The position numbers and the translations under genes are program-made. DNA of 64,000 bases from assembly GCA_964597495.1 (NCBI GenBank), contig CAZQYC010000009.1, forward strand, positions 1 through 64,000, read 5' to 3'. Positions within the stretch are counted from its first letter, which is position 1; every line of letters begins with the position of its first letter. Below the pieces are notes generated by a model, which saw only the letters and a list, made by a program, of their open reading frames with translations, did not search any database and had not been told where the DNA came from. Shown in pieces: positions 44,561 to 54,007 of the stretch. The stretch is from CAZQYC01 sp964597495. Its GTDB lineage: Bacteria > Pseudomonadota > Gammaproteobacteria > Steroidobacterales > Steroidobacteraceae.

Positions 44561-45271
44561 TCAGACCGGGCTCGGCGTGTGGGACTCGGGGCCTGAAGAA
44601 TTCCATCCGAACGCGCCTTGCATCTCGCTTCTCGCACTTCGATTTAGCGCGACGTGCACCGGCTCAAAGCTGCGCCGATGGATGGCGCTCGGACCCAACC
44701 GGTCCAGCGCTTCGTAGTGAGCCGGTGTACCGTAACCCTTGTGCTTCGAGAATCCGTAGCCGGGATAAAGCGCGCAAAGTCGCTGCATCATCGCATCGCG
44801 AACCGTTTTGGCCAAAATGGACGCGGCGCCGATCGATTCGACCAGCGCATCGCCTTTGACAATAGTTTGAACCTGGCAGCGGATACCCAGCTCCATCAAG
44901 GAAGGCGCTCGGTTTCCGTCAATCTGAACGTGAATCGGCACGATCCGCAGTCCGCAAATCGCACGGCGCATCGCCAAAAACGTCGCCTGCAAGATATTCA
45001 GTGAGTCGATTTCGGCTGCATCGGCCCATGCCACCGACCAAGCCAGCGCACGCTCGCGAATCAATACGGACAATCGCTCGCGCTCCTCCGCCCGTAACGC
45101 CTTAGAATCGCCAAGGCCGTCGATGCGGCGCCTCGGATTCAAAATCACCGCGGCCGCAACCACCGGTCCGGCGAGCGGACCGCGTCCTGCTTCGTCGACA
45201 CCTGCAGTGAAGCGCGCGGCATTCCGATCTTTTCGCTCGAACGCAAAGACGGCTTGGGCACTCGCTACCAC
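44561..45271 (-). CDS. rnhB: Ribonuclease HII
   Basis: Removes ribonucleotides from DNA, acting on the 5' side of single embedded rNMPs. 236 aa; the acidic active-site motif is in GVDEAGRGPLAGPVVAAAV, with further conserved IGAASILAKTVRD and YPGYGFSKHKGYGT. An extra C-terminal tail of about 30 residues follows the family end. Start GTG at 45271. It is separated from lpxB by 312 bp containing an inverted repeat, so a promoter for rnhB-dnaE may lie there. Confidence 0.96.
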   Translation of the reverse strand: MVASAQAVFAFERKDRNAARFTAGVDEAGRGPLAGPVVAAAVILNPRRRIDGLGDSKALRAEERERLSVLIRERALAWSVAWADAAEIDSLNILQATFLAMRRAICGLRIVPIHVQIDGNRAPSLMELGIRCQVQTIVKGDALVESIGAASILAKTVRDAMMQRLCALYPGYGFSKHKGYGTPAHYEALDRLGPSAIHRRSFEPVHVALNRSARSEMQGAFGWNSSGPESHTPSPV

Positions 45272-45320
45272 TTAAGATACTCCCGACTAGGCAATTCGTT
45301 TTCTAGTTAAAAGGCGACGA

Positions 45321-45536
45321 CTGAGGTGATCACTGGAGTGATCACGGGGTGATGGCCGGCGAAGAATAGCTCAAGCACACCGTGTCGGCTTCCCAAAATC
45401 TTTCGAAAATACTTTTAGCTTGCCTTGACAGTGACGGCGGGCGGGTCCCTTCGCACACAAGGTTACCCAGCACTTTCGAATCGATCCGCAAATCATTGAC
45501 CGGCCATGAGTGACGAGCCATGACTGAATGACCAGG
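45321..45536. repeat. Degenerate heptamer-type inverted repeat, TGA/TCA core (lpxB / rnhB)
   Basis: One arm near 45321-45360 carries GTGATCACTGG, GTGATCACGG and GTGATGGCCGGC; the other near 45497-45536 carries CCGGCCATGAGTGACGAG and CCATGACTGAATGACCAGG. CCGGCCAT links the two in inverted orientation. Periodicity is less exact than at other sites (steps of 7 in the second arm, 11-12 in the first). Nothing else is recognised in 45272-45583. Confidence 0.6.
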
Positions 45537-45583
45537 CACCGGTCGCGCGGGCCCGATCTCATCGCGATTAAATCGTCACTTAC

Positions 45584-46908
45584 CTACTTTCGCGGCCCCA
45601 TCAATTCCTGGATAGCCAGGACTGCCTGCCGGCTGGCGTCGCAACGTAACCGGAGATGGATATCCGCAAACGTCGCGATTAAGGCATCGCGATCGGGACG
45701 ATCTAGCTGTTCGAGCAAGACCGGCCCCAGCGTTTCGGCGCGCACGTCGTCGTTCAGATATTCGGGAACGATTTTCCGCCCGGCCAACAAGTTCGGAAGA
45801 GCGAAAAAAGGCGCTTTCATTAAACCCAAAACGCGAAACAAAAAACTCGTTAGCCAATCGGCCCGATAGACGACGACCATAGGACGTTTGATGAGGGTCA
45901 CTTCCAGCGTTGCCGTGCCGGAGGCCAGCAATACCGCATCGCTCGCAGCCACTACGTCTTGCGAACGCCCGTCGACGAGCCGCACGCGGTCGGCAACGCC
46001 TGCCGCCGCTAGCGCGGCGATAAAAATTTCGTTAGTCGCCGAATTCGCCATCGCCGCGACGAACTGCAGAGCAGGACGCTGAGCGTGCAACCAAACCACC
46101 GTCGCCGCGAAATCCGCCGCATGCCGGCGAACTTCGCCAAGCCGGCTGCCAGGCAGGAGCGCGATGCACGGCAAGTCGCGCCTCAATCCCAAGGCCTCCC
46201 GCGCGGCGCCTTGATCCATTTCCATGGGAATTCGATCGGCAAGCGGATGCCCGACAAATCGGGCAAGCAAAGCGTGCCCGGGTACGTGGCGATCGTAAAA
46301 ATCTTTTTCGAACGGCAGAAGGCAGAGCACGGCGTCGACGGCGTCGGCGATTTTGCGCACGCGCCCCTGACGCCATGCCCACACTTGCGGACTCACATAC
46401 TGAACCGTGCGAATGCCCCTGCGCTTNNNNNNNNNNNNNNNNNNNNNNNNNNNNNNNNNNNNNNNNNNNNNNNNNNNNNNNNNNNNNNNNNNNNNNNNNN
46501 NNNNNNNNNNNNNNNNNNNNNNNNNNGCCATGCCCACACTTGCGGACTCACATACTGAACCGTGCGAATGCCCCTGCGCTTGAGCTGCCGGGCGACGCTC
46601 AAATTGAATTCTTTAAAGTCGACGCCGACGTACACCGCCGGCCGTTCCGCAACGACACGCGCAATGAGTTTCCGCCGGACCCGCAGCAAGCGCGGCAACT
46701 CGGGCAAGACTTCGAACAATCCCATAACGGCAAAATCTTCCGCGCGTTCCCACGCCTCGCACCCCGCCGCACGCATTTTCGGGCCGGCAATACCGGAAAA
46801 TCGGGCCTGCGGAAATCTCTCGCGCAATGCTTCGATCAAATCGGCAGCGAGATTGTCGCCGGAAGTTTCGCCGGCAACCAGAACAATATGTGGCTGAGGG
46901 TTCTTCAT
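45584..46908 (-). CDS. lpxB: Lipid-A-disaccharide synthase (interrupted by a false assembly gap)
   Basis: Condenses UDP-2,3-diacylglucosamine with lipid X to the disaccharide core of lipid A at the inner membrane. N-terminal part PHIVLVAGETSGDNLAADLI and YVGVDFKEFNLSV; C-terminal part VGHPLADRIPM and LLPGSRLGEVRRH, the glycosyltransferase GT19 motifs. A run of 100 N splits it into two frames, but the flanks repeat the same 55 nt; removing 155 nt (one copy plus the N) restores one frame, 389 aa from ATG 46908. It is therefore intact, not a pseudogene. The start follows lpxA after 43 bp holding a GCCAG repeat. Confidence 0.93.
46427..46526. other. Assembly gap (100 N) inside lpxB, false gap
   Basis: 46372-46426 and 46527-46581 are identical over 55 nt. 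Collapsing them restores the lpxB frame (155 is 2 modulo 3, exactly the observed frame shift). Confidence 0.95.
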
Positions 46909-46951
46909 TTCTGGCCAGTTTGCCAGTGGCCAGTTAGCCAGTCTGCCAGCG
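46909..46951. repeat. GCCAG word repeat between lpxA and lpxB
   Basis: CCAG/TGG words repeat at steps of 7-8 nt (CCAGTTTG, CCAGTGG, CCAGTTAG, CCAGTCTG) after ATTTCTGG. It resembles the CTAG arrays in layout, but the core is not a stop codon and the steps are mostly 8. Only one orientation is seen. Confidence 0.65.
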
Positions 46952-47725
46952 TTAGCGCGCCAGCCCACGCTGGCTACGCGCCAGGAAATCCACGAACGAT
47001 TTAAGCTCTTCTTGCGTTTTCGCGAGCTCGGTCAGCTGCTCCGTGGCCTCGGTCAACCTTAAGCCGGACCGATAAAGAACACGGAAGGCATTCCGAATGT
47101 TGCGTACTTGCTCGGGAGAGAACCCGCGACGCTTAAGGCCAACTTCATTGACGATTCGCGGCACGGCAGGACGGCCCTCCGCCGTCACGTAAGGAGGAAT
47201 GTCGTAGGTCGCGGCCGTGTTGTTCGCCAAGAAAGCGTGCGCGCCAATTTTGCAAAATTGATGGACGCCCGCGTACGCGCCGAAGATAACCCAGTCCTCC
47301 ACTTCGACGTGCCCGGCCAATCCCACCGAATTCGAGAACACGCAGTGATTGCCGACGATACAGTCGTGGCCGACGTGCGAATATGCCAAAAAGAAATTAT
47401 GCGAACCAATCGACGTCACTCCTTTGTCCTTGGTCGTGCCGCGGTTGACGGTGACGCACTCGCGAAAGATATTGTCGTCGCCTATTTCAAGGCGCGTCGG
47501 CTCGCCCTTGTAGCTGTGATCCTGCGGACCGTCGCCGATGGAGGCGAACTGAAAGACGCGATTGCGGCTGCCCATGCGCGTGGGTCCGTTCACCACCGCA
47601 TGCGGGCCGATGACACAACCGGATCCGATTTCAACCTGCGACCCGATGATCGAGTACGGGCCAATCTCAACGTCGGCAGCCAGCTTGGCATCCGGGGCAA
47701 CAATCGCGGTTGGATGAATGGGCAT
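46952..47725 (-). CDS. lpxA: UDP-N-acetylglucosamine O-acyltransferase
   Basis: First lipid A step: adds a 3-hydroxyacyl chain to UDP-GlcNAc. 257 aa; left-handed beta-helix with hexapeptide repeats over the first about 190 residues (IGPYSIIGSQVEIGSGCVIG, HVGHDCIVGNHCV, with the catalytic His in the HVGHDC region) and a helical C-terminus. ATG 47725 is preferred to TTG 47731 because a GGAG lies 10 nt upstream. It starts 2 nt after the fabZ stop, so coupling is likely. Confidence 0.97.
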   Translation of the reverse strand: MPIHPTAIVAPDAKLAADVEIGPYSIIGSQVEIGSGCVIGPHAVVNGPTRMGSRNRVFQFASIGDGPQDHSYKGEPTRLEIGDDNIFRECVTVNRGTTKDKGVTSIGSHNFFLAYSHVGHDCIVGNHCVFSNSVGLAGHVEVEDWVIFGAYAGVHQFCKIGAHAFLANNTAATYDIPPYVTAEGRPAVPRIVNEVGLKRRGFSPEQVRNIRNAFRVLYRSGLRLTEATEQLTELAKTQEELKSFVDFLARSQRGLAR

Positions 47726-47727
47726 TC

Positions 47728-48255
47728 TCAAATATCTCCGGGTGAAACCATCAAGTCGGCGCTCACGGCTTCTTCGCCGTTGACTTCAGCCACCGTCGTG
47801 AACTTCCAAATGCCCCGCAAGGCACGGTCTAACGTAGCTTTCAGGATAATTTGGTCCCCGGGAACCACGGGCCGGCGAAAACGCACCTTGTCGAGACCGA
47901 CGAAATAGATTTGCGTTTTCTCCGTCGGATACACGCCCGCCGTCACGAACGCCAAAATGCCCGCGGTTTGCGCAAGCGCTTCCAGCATCAAGACGCCCGG
48001 CATCACGGGCCGATTCGGAAAGTGGCCTTGGAAAAACGATTCGTTGAAGGTGACGTTCTTTAGCGCGCGAATCGATTGCTTGGGAACGCATTCGAGCACT
48101 CTATCGACCAGCAGCATCGGATAGCGATGCGGCAAACGCCGCATGATTTCCGGAATGTCCATGACGGTGGAACCGTTCGATCCTTGGGGCAGCGCTTCAG
48201 GGGGCAACGCTGCAGTCGGCGTCTCGGTCGGTGTTTGGGTTGATGTGTGGGTCAT
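47728..48255 (-). CDS. fabZ: 3-hydroxyacyl-ACP dehydratase FabZ
   Basis: Dehydrates 3-hydroxyacyl-ACP in fatty acid elongation; competes with LpxA/LpxD for the same substrate, which explains the conserved gene cluster. The hot-dog fold core is clear: IMRRLPHRYPMLLVDRV, catalytic His in FFQGHFPNRPVMPGVLMLEA. Three ATGs are possible: 48294, 48255 (175 aa, listed) and 48162. The last gives 144 aa starting MDIPEIMRRLP and matches the standard family length; residues before it are Thr/Pro-rich and of no known role. The start remains open. Confidence 0.95.
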   Translation of the reverse strand: MTHTSTQTPTETPTAALPPEALPQGSNGSTVMDIPEIMRRLPHRYPMLLVDRVLECVPKQSIRALKNVTFNESFFQGHFPNRPVMPGVLMLEALAQTAGILAFVTAGVYPTEKTQIYFVGLDKVRFRRPVVPGDQIILKATLDRALRGIWKFTTVAEVNGEEAVSADLMVSPGDI

Positions 48256-48312
48256 TACGTTTCCCGCGTTGTAATTAGTCCTTCGAATTATCATCCGACT
48301 AAACCAGTCGAC

Positions 48313-49353
48313 TTAATCAGTCGACTTGTCGTCGCGCTCGCCGGCAAGCTTCGCAAGCGTCTTCGCCATTTTATCGAGCTGCCGGAAGCGCGCAGCATTG
48401 CGGCGAAATGAATGCGATTCCTCAAGGCCCAGCGCTCCGGAGTACGAGCCGGGTTTCATAATCGAACCGCTCACGGTGCTATGCCCCATCACCACCACGT
48501 TGTCGCAAATCTCGAGGTGGCCGGCAATACCGACCTTGCCGGCAATCAAGCAGCGCTTGCCGATGCGCGTGCTGCCGGAAACGCCGACAAAAGCCGCCAT
48601 CGCCGTGTGCGCGCCGATGTGCACGTTGTGCCCAATTTGAATGAGGTTGTCGAGCCGCACGCCGTCCTCGATGACGGTATCGCCGAGCGCGCCCCGATCA
48701 ATGGTGGTATTGGAACCGATCTCCACGTCACTGCCGATTCGCGTGCCGCCAATCTGAGGCACTTTAATCCATGCACCCGCATCCATCGCATTGCCGAACC
48801 CGTCGGAGCCGATGACCACGCCAGGATGCAAGATGCAGCGTTCGCCGATGCTCGTGTGGTCGCAGATCGTGACGCGAGCGATCAATCTCGAATCGTTGCC
48901 GATGGTCGAGGCATCGAAAACGATGCATCCCGGCCCCAGCGAAACGCGAGCGCCAATGCGGACATTCGCGCCAACCACACACTGCGGACCGATGGACGCC
49001 GTCGCGTCGATCTCCGCGCTCTGATGCACGACCGCGGATGGATGAACGCCCGGCACGTTTGGCGGAGACGGATGCAAGAACGCCGCAATGCGCGCGAAGG
49101 TTGCATAGGGATTCTTGGCGATCAGCGCCGATACCGGGCATTGCCCGGCAAGCGCCGGCTCCAGGATTACCGCGCCGGCGCGAGTCGAGGGCAAGTAGCG
49201 CTGATACTTGGGGTTGGCAATGAAAGAAACGGCGTCGGGCGCCGCTTCTTGCAAGGTTGCGACACGAGTTACTCGCGCCTCGCTGTCGCCTTGTAATGCG
49301 CAGCCGAAACGTACCGCAAGCTCACCGAGAGACGTTGCCGTACTCTGCGCCAC
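48313..49353 (-). CDS. lpxD: UDP-3-O-(3-hydroxyacyl)glucosamine N-acyltransferase
   Basis: Third lipid A step: N-acylation of UDP-3-O-acyl-glucosamine. 346 aa, start GTG. An N-terminal uridine-binding domain (about 1-100, VSFIANPKYQRYLPSTRAGA) precedes a hexapeptide-repeat beta-helix (SIGPQCVVGANVRIGARVSL) and a C-terminal helix. The catalytic His is in NLIQIGHNVHIGAHTAM. It lies between skp and fabZ, the conserved order. Confidence 0.97.
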   Translation of the reverse strand: MAQSTATSLGELAVRFGCALQGDSEARVTRVATLQEAAPDAVSFIANPKYQRYLPSTRAGAVILEPALAGQCPVSALIAKNPYATFARIAAFLHPSPPNVPGVHPSAVVHQSAEIDATASIGPQCVVGANVRIGARVSLGPGCIVFDASTIGNDSRLIARVTICDHTSIGERCILHPGVVIGSDGFGNAMDAGAWIKVPQIGGTRIGSDVEIGSNTTIDRGALGDTVIEDGVRLDNLIQIGHNVHIGAHTAMAAFVGVSGSTRIGKRCLIAGKVGIAGHLEICDNVVVMGHSTVSGSIMKPGSYSGALGLEESHSFRRNAARFRQLDKMAKTLAKLAGERDDKSTD

Positions 49354-49410
49354 GGCAGTCCTCCCGGTGATCCTAAATGCGTTTAACGTGCGGAACCGAA
49401 CGCCGCAAGA

Positions 49411-49983
49411 TTACGGCTTTTCGGCGGCAGGCTTAGCTGGCGTTGCGGCGGGCGGTCCCGCTGATTTTGCGGCACGCTGTTGCAAGATGGACAGCAGCTG
49501 ATTCGTCACGTCGAAGGCATCTTTGTTGAAAAACGCCGCATTCTTGCTGATGACCAAATCGTAGCCGTTGCTCTTGGCAAACGATTCGACCTCGGCGGCC
49601 AGCGCGCGGTTCAGCTTGCCGATTTCTTCGTTCTGACGCAGGTTGGCGTCGTCCTTGTATTCATTGCTCTTACGTTCGAAGTCGCGCTGCCCTTCGCGGA
49701 GTTCGCGCTCCAGCTTGCTTTTTTCCGCGTCATTCATGACGGCGACATCACGCTGGAACTTCTCGGCCTTTGCCTTTAGATCTTTTTGTTGCTGCGCCAG
49801 TTCGCGGCCGCGCGGCCCGAATTCGTTCTGCAACGTCTGCTCAATCGCTTTCAACTGCGGCGACTGTTGTTGCAGCACCTCGAAATTCACCACGCCGATT
49901 TTCACCTCGGCCAACGCCGCACCCAGCGGAGCGGCGACCATCAACCCGGCTATCCAAGAAGCAACCAATTTCGAGCGCAACAT
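49411..49983 (-). CDS. skp: Periplasmic chaperone Skp/OmpH
   Basis: Trimeric jellyfish-shaped chaperone that escorts unfolded outer-membrane proteins to BamA. 190 aa with a Sec signal peptide (about 1-25, ending GAALA, then EVKIGVVNFE). The middle is long charged helix (about 60-135) forming the tentacles; the OmpH core LVISKNAAFFN follows. The tail is Pro/Ala/Lys-rich (PPAATPAKPAAEKP), a variable extension. It is directly downstream of bamA in the transcript. Confidence 0.95.
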   Translation of the reverse strand: MLRSKLVASWIAGLMVAAPLGAALAEVKIGVVNFEVLQQQSPQLKAIEQTLQNEFGPRGRELAQQQKDLKAKAEKFQRDVAVMNDAEKSKLERELREGQRDFERKSNEYKDDANLRQNEEIGKLNRALAAEVESFAKSNGYDLVISKNAAFFNKDAFDVTNQLLSILQQRAAKSAGPPAATPAKPAAEKP

Positions 49984-50094
49984 GAGTCATCACCTTCTGT
50001 GTATGTAGTAATCCAAAATGCGTCGTCATTACGTCCCCGCTACCCATGTGTCCGCGAGGACCAATACCGAAAAAGACAAATTAGAACGCCTGAT

Positions 50095-52545
50095 TTAGAA
50101 CGCTTGGCCGATCGAGAACTGGAACCGCTCCGTTTCGTCGGGATAGTTCATGCCCTCGATGCCCTTCGCGTTCAACGGGATGGCATAGTTGAAGCGGAAC
50201 ACACCCAAGGGCGCGAGCCACTGAACGGCCAAACCGGTCGAATGCTTCAACTTATCATAGCTGAATGAATAATCGACAGGGGTCCGTCTATCGACCCCGA
50301 GAAAGGTTATGTTGTCGGTGGAGAACACGTTACCGATGTCGTAGAACAAACTCACCCTCGCGCTGTTGCGCCATTTTGCCGGCATCGGAAACAGGATTTC
50401 CGTTTGAAGGACAGTGCGTAAATTACCGCCGTAGGGTCTGCCGTACTGATCCTTGGGACCCAGCCGGCTTTCGTCGTAGCCGCGGACCGAATCCGGACCG
50501 CCGGCCATGGACCGCCTAAATTGCGGGACCGAGGTGGTATCTTCCAGAGCGACGGAATAGCTCGCGTCGGCGTTGAACATCAGCGTGAGACCGCGCCACA
50601 GAGGAACGAACTTCAGGTAGTCGCTAGTGAAGCTCAAAAAATCGACCTGACTCCCCGGCAGCGTGTAACTCGCGTTGAAGCGAACGCGAGTGCCGCGATC
50701 CGCGAACAACGTGCGATTCCGCGAATCGAATAGCCACCCGGAATTCAATTCAACGACGTTAAATTTGGTGCCGAAATCGAAGAACGACTGCGGCGGCGTG
50801 CCCGCCAAGGACTCGATCACGTAGGGCTTGCCGTTGTTCCTGACCCAGTCGATGGCCTCCGGCGCCGATGCGCCGCTCGATGTCGTGAGGTCGGCGAACG
50901 TCGCGGACAATCCGAAATTGACGCGCTGATAGTCGGTAATCGGATAGCCGTAGTTAAGAGCCGCCGTGCCCTGCTTGGTATGGAACTCCGAAGCCGCGGA
51001 CGAAAATTGGCTGGAATCGTGAAAGGAAAGAGCGACCGTTCGCGATACGCCGTCGATGCTCGTGTAAGGATCGGTGTGAGAAAAGCTATAAACCTTGGCA
51101 TATCGGCCCGCTTGTACTTCCGCCTGAACCCGATTGCCGCTGCCCATGAAATTACTATGAGTAAAGCTGCCATTCACGATGAACGACTGCGACCCGGAAT
51201 AGCCGATGCCCGCGCTAAAGGTGCCCGGCAGTCCTTCCTTGATCTTGAATTCGACGTCCACCAAATCCGACGTTCCCGGCACCGGCTTGGTATCGGCCTC
51301 CGCCTTCTCGATGAACGGTAACCTCTGTAGAAGTTCCTTGGAGCGATCGATCGCCGCGTTCGAGAGATAAGCCCCTTCCAGCTGCCGGAATTCGCGCCGC
51401 ATCACCTCGTCATCGATGCTGGTCGCACCGGACACGTTGATGCGTCGTACGTAAACGCGGTTGCCGGGCTCCACCAGAAGCGTAATGCTCACTTTGTGAG
51501 TCGCCGCATCCAGCTGCGGTACCGGATCGACCTTGGCAAACGCGTAGCCATCGAGTCCTAGGCGAAGCACCATCGCCTCCGTCGTCGAGGTAATCGCTTT
51601 GCGCGAATAGGTATCGCCCGGCTTAAAGAACACCAGGCGTTTCAATTCTGCTTCGGGCACCACCAGATTCCCGGCAATCTTGACGTCGCCGATCGTGAAC
51701 ACCTCGCCCTGAGTGATGTTCATCGTAATGAAAATGTCGTCCTTTTCAGGCGCAATGCTGACTTGCGTGGAATCGATGCGGAAATCGGCATAGCCGCGGT
51801 CCATGTAGTAGGAACTCAGTTTCTCCAAATCGCCGGACAGTTCTTCGCGCGAGTAGCGATCGTCGCTTTTCCAAAACATCCAGGTGGGCGTTTTCAACTT
51901 GAACTCTTCGCGAATCTTTTCGACGTCGAACGCCGTATTGCCGACGATGTTGATCTGGCGAATTTTTGCGCGCTTCCCTTCCTTGATCTCGATCGTCACC
52001 TTTACCTTGTTGCCCGGAACCTCTTCGACCTTGCCGTCGATCTTTACCGCGTATTTGCCCCGCGAGAAATACTGATCGGTGAGATAGCGCTTCACTTCGT
52101 CGAGCGTCGACTGATCGAACGTCTTGCCGGTCGCCAAGCCGACGCCTTTCAGCGATTTCTGTAGATCTTCGGTCTTGATGTCCTTATTGCCTTTCAGCTC
52201 GAAACTTTCGATCGAAGGCCGCTCCAAGACCGCAATCACTAAGGTTGCTCCGTCGCGACGGAGCTCCACATCGCGAAAAAATCCCGTCGCATAAATAGCG
52301 CGCACGGCTTCTTGAATGCGGCGCTGATCGAGTCGATCACCGATATTCACTGGCAGATAGTTGTAAACCGTGCCTTCCGAAATGCGCTGCAATCCTTCGA
52401 TGCGGATATCGCTGACGGTAAATTCGCCGGCGGAAGGACCAGAGGCCTGATCCGGGGTCCGACCCGCAACTTGCGCAAATACCGCGCCGCTCGCCGCCAA
52501 CGCCAGCGTCGCGCGGACCGCTTGGACAAGAGTTCTTCGTATCAT
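50095..52545 (-). CDS. bamA: Outer membrane protein assembly factor BamA
   Basis: Essential insertase for beta-barrel proteins, 816 aa. Sec signal peptide (about 1-24), five POTRA domains (about 40-440; the first starts FTVSDIRIEGLQRISEGTVY), and a C-terminal 16-strand barrel. The loop 6 motif appears as DSVRGYDESRLGP (VRGY for the common VRGF). The C-terminal residues FQFSIGQAF end in the expected Phe. Its place between rseP and skp is conserved. Confidence 0.98.
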   Translation of the reverse strand: MIRRTLVQAVRATLALAASGAVFAQVAGRTPDQASGPSAGEFTVSDIRIEGLQRISEGTVYNYLPVNIGDRLDQRRIQEAVRAIYATGFFRDVELRRDGATLVIAVLERPSIESFELKGNKDIKTEDLQKSLKGVGLATGKTFDQSTLDEVKRYLTDQYFSRGKYAVKIDGKVEEVPGNKVKVTIEIKEGKRAKIRQINIVGNTAFDVEKIREEFKLKTPTWMFWKSDDRYSREELSGDLEKLSSYYMDRGYADFRIDSTQVSIAPEKDDIFITMNITQGEVFTIGDVKIAGNLVVPEAELKRLVFFKPGDTYSRKAITSTTEAMVLRLGLDGYAFAKVDPVPQLDAATHKVSITLLVEPGNRVYVRRINVSGATSIDDEVMRREFRQLEGAYLSNAAIDRSKELLQRLPFIEKAEADTKPVPGTSDLVDVEFKIKEGLPGTFSAGIGYSGSQSFIVNGSFTHSNFMGSGNRVQAEVQAGRYAKVYSFSHTDPYTSIDGVSRTVALSFHDSSQFSSAASEFHTKQGTAALNYGYPITDYQRVNFGLSATFADLTTSSGASAPEAIDWVRNNGKPYVIESLAGTPPQSFFDFGTKFNVVELNSGWLFDSRNRTLFADRGTRVRFNASYTLPGSQVDFLSFTSDYLKFVPLWRGLTLMFNADASYSVALEDTTSVPQFRRSMAGGPDSVRGYDESRLGPKDQYGRPYGGNLRTVLQTEILFPMPAKWRNSARVSLFYDIGNVFSTDNITFLGVDRRTPVDYSFSYDKLKHSTGLAVQWLAPLGVFRFNYAIPLNAKGIEGMNYPDETERFQFSIGQAF

Positions 52546-52598
52546 TTCGGGTTCGGTTCTTGTTTGTTCTAAGCTTGATAAGGCGGTTAGGGGATCGG

Positions 52599-53993
52599 TC
52601 AGCTTACGCGCGCAGTAATGTCGTTATAAAAGGCCAAGACTGCCAGCATAATCAGCAACGCAACGCCCACCTGCTGTGCAATGACCTGCGTTCGCTCTGA
52701 GACCGGCCGGCCTTTGAGCAGTTCCGCCAACTGAAGGACGATTTGCCCGCCGTCGAGGACCGGAATCGGCAAAAGATTCAGCGCACCGATCGTGATGCTG
52801 ATCAAAATCAAGATGCTCAGGAAAGGGAAAAAACCGAATTGCGCAGCATCGCCCATGACGTTCGCAATGCCGATAGGCCCGGAAACGCTCTTTATGGACA
52901 CCTTGCCCTGGACTAAATAACCGATCGATTGGAATACGAAAATCGTCTTGTCATAGGTTTGTTCGACCGCACGGCCAAGCGCACCGACGACGGAATCGCG
53001 CGGCAGGCGCATCTCCTCGGGAATGGCACCGCTCGGGCCCGCACCGACACCGATACGCCCGACGGTACGCCCGTCCGGAGTCGTCTGCTTGCCGACCAAC
53101 ACGTCCACTGCAAACGTTTTTTCGCCGCGAAGCACGTCGATCGCCACGGTCTGGTCGGCGCGTTTCTCAATAGCCATCACCAGCCGGTCAAAGGTAGGCG
53201 TGCTCACGCCGTCAACTCGAACGATCTGATCGCCGACCCGCAATCCCGCAAGCTCAGCTGGGGACCCCGAAACGATGCTCGCTAAAACGGTCGGCACCGG
53301 TGGGCGCCAGAAGTCGAACCCTAATCCCGCCAGCAACGCATCGGGTTCCGTCAATTCACTCAGTTTGTCTGCGACATTCAAGCGAACTTCCCGAGGGCTG
53401 CCGTTCGCGCTCGACACTCGCAAGTTCACCACGCCGTCATCGAGCAGGCCTTTGAGCAATTGCATTACCACGGCTTCGTGAGTGGGCGTCACTTTGCCGT
53501 CGACTTCCAGGATCACGTCGTCCCGATGCATTCCCGCCCGCTCGGCAATCGAGTGCGGCGTCACTTCCCCAACCACAGGTTTGTAGCCGGGCACGATGAA
53601 TAGATACAAGATCCAGTACGCGACAATGGCAAACAAAAAATTCGCCAGCGGTCCTGCCGCCATGACGGCGATGCGTTTCGCAGGCGGCTGACTCTTGAAC
53701 GAACGGCCCAGGTCTTGAGCGGATACGTTGTCGTCGTTCTCGCCGAGCATGCTCACGTAGCCGCCGATCGGAATGGCGGAAATGGCAAATTCAGTCCCAT
53801 CTTTGAGGGGACGGCTCCAAAGTACTTTGCCGAGGCCGATGGAGAAACGAATGACCTTTACGCCCATCCGTCGTGCAACCCAGAAATGCCCGAACTCGTG
53901 GACAGCGACCAGCACGCTGATCCCCACGATGTAGATGACGGCATAGATAAGAATGGTAGCCACTTCAGTCACTAGCTTCGAATCAGCATTCAA
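52599..53993 (-). CDS. rseP: Site-2 protease RseP
   Basis: Inner-membrane zinc metalloprotease that cleaves RseA to release sigma-E under envelope stress. Zinc motif HEFGH in LVAVHEFGHFWVARRMGVK near the N-terminus, PDZ domains in the middle (GSPAELAGLRVGDQIVRVDG), and the second conserved motif NLLPIPVLDGGQI. The outer start is a TTG (53993); GTG at 53972 or 53963 gives an N-terminus closer to E. coli, where the zinc His is residue 22. The true start is unresolved. Confidence 0.95.
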   Translation of the reverse strand: MNADSKLVTEVATILIYAVIYIVGISVLVAVHEFGHFWVARRMGVKVIRFSIGLGKVLWSRPLKDGTEFAISAIPIGGYVSMLGENDDNVSAQDLGRSFKSQPPAKRIAVMAAGPLANFLFAIVAYWILYLFIVPGYKPVVGEVTPHSIAERAGMHRDDVILEVDGKVTPTHEAVVMQLLKGLLDDGVVNLRVSSANGSPREVRLNVADKLSELTEPDALLAGLGFDFWRPPVPTVLASIVSGSPAELAGLRVGDQIVRVDGVSTPTFDRLVMAIEKRADQTVAIDVLRGEKTFAVDVLVGKQTTPDGRTVGRIGVGAGPSGAIPEEMRLPRDSVVGALGRAVEQTYDKTIFVFQSIGYLVQGKVSIKSVSGPIGIANVMGDAAQFGFFPFLSILILISITIGALNLLPIPVLDGGQIVLQLAELLKGRPVSERTQVIAQQVGVALLIMLAVLAFYNDITARVS

Positions 53994-54007
53994 TCAACTC
54001 GATTTAA

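Noticed and set aside
45584..46908. lpxB as a frameshifted pseudogene
   Set aside because: The frame change equals the length of the duplicated 55 nt plus 100 N; collapsing the overlap restores it.
46909..46951. GCCAG repeat between lpxA and lpxB as a stop-codon array
   Set aside because: The core TGG/CCAG is not a stop codon and steps are 7-8 nt; kept only as a related word repeat.
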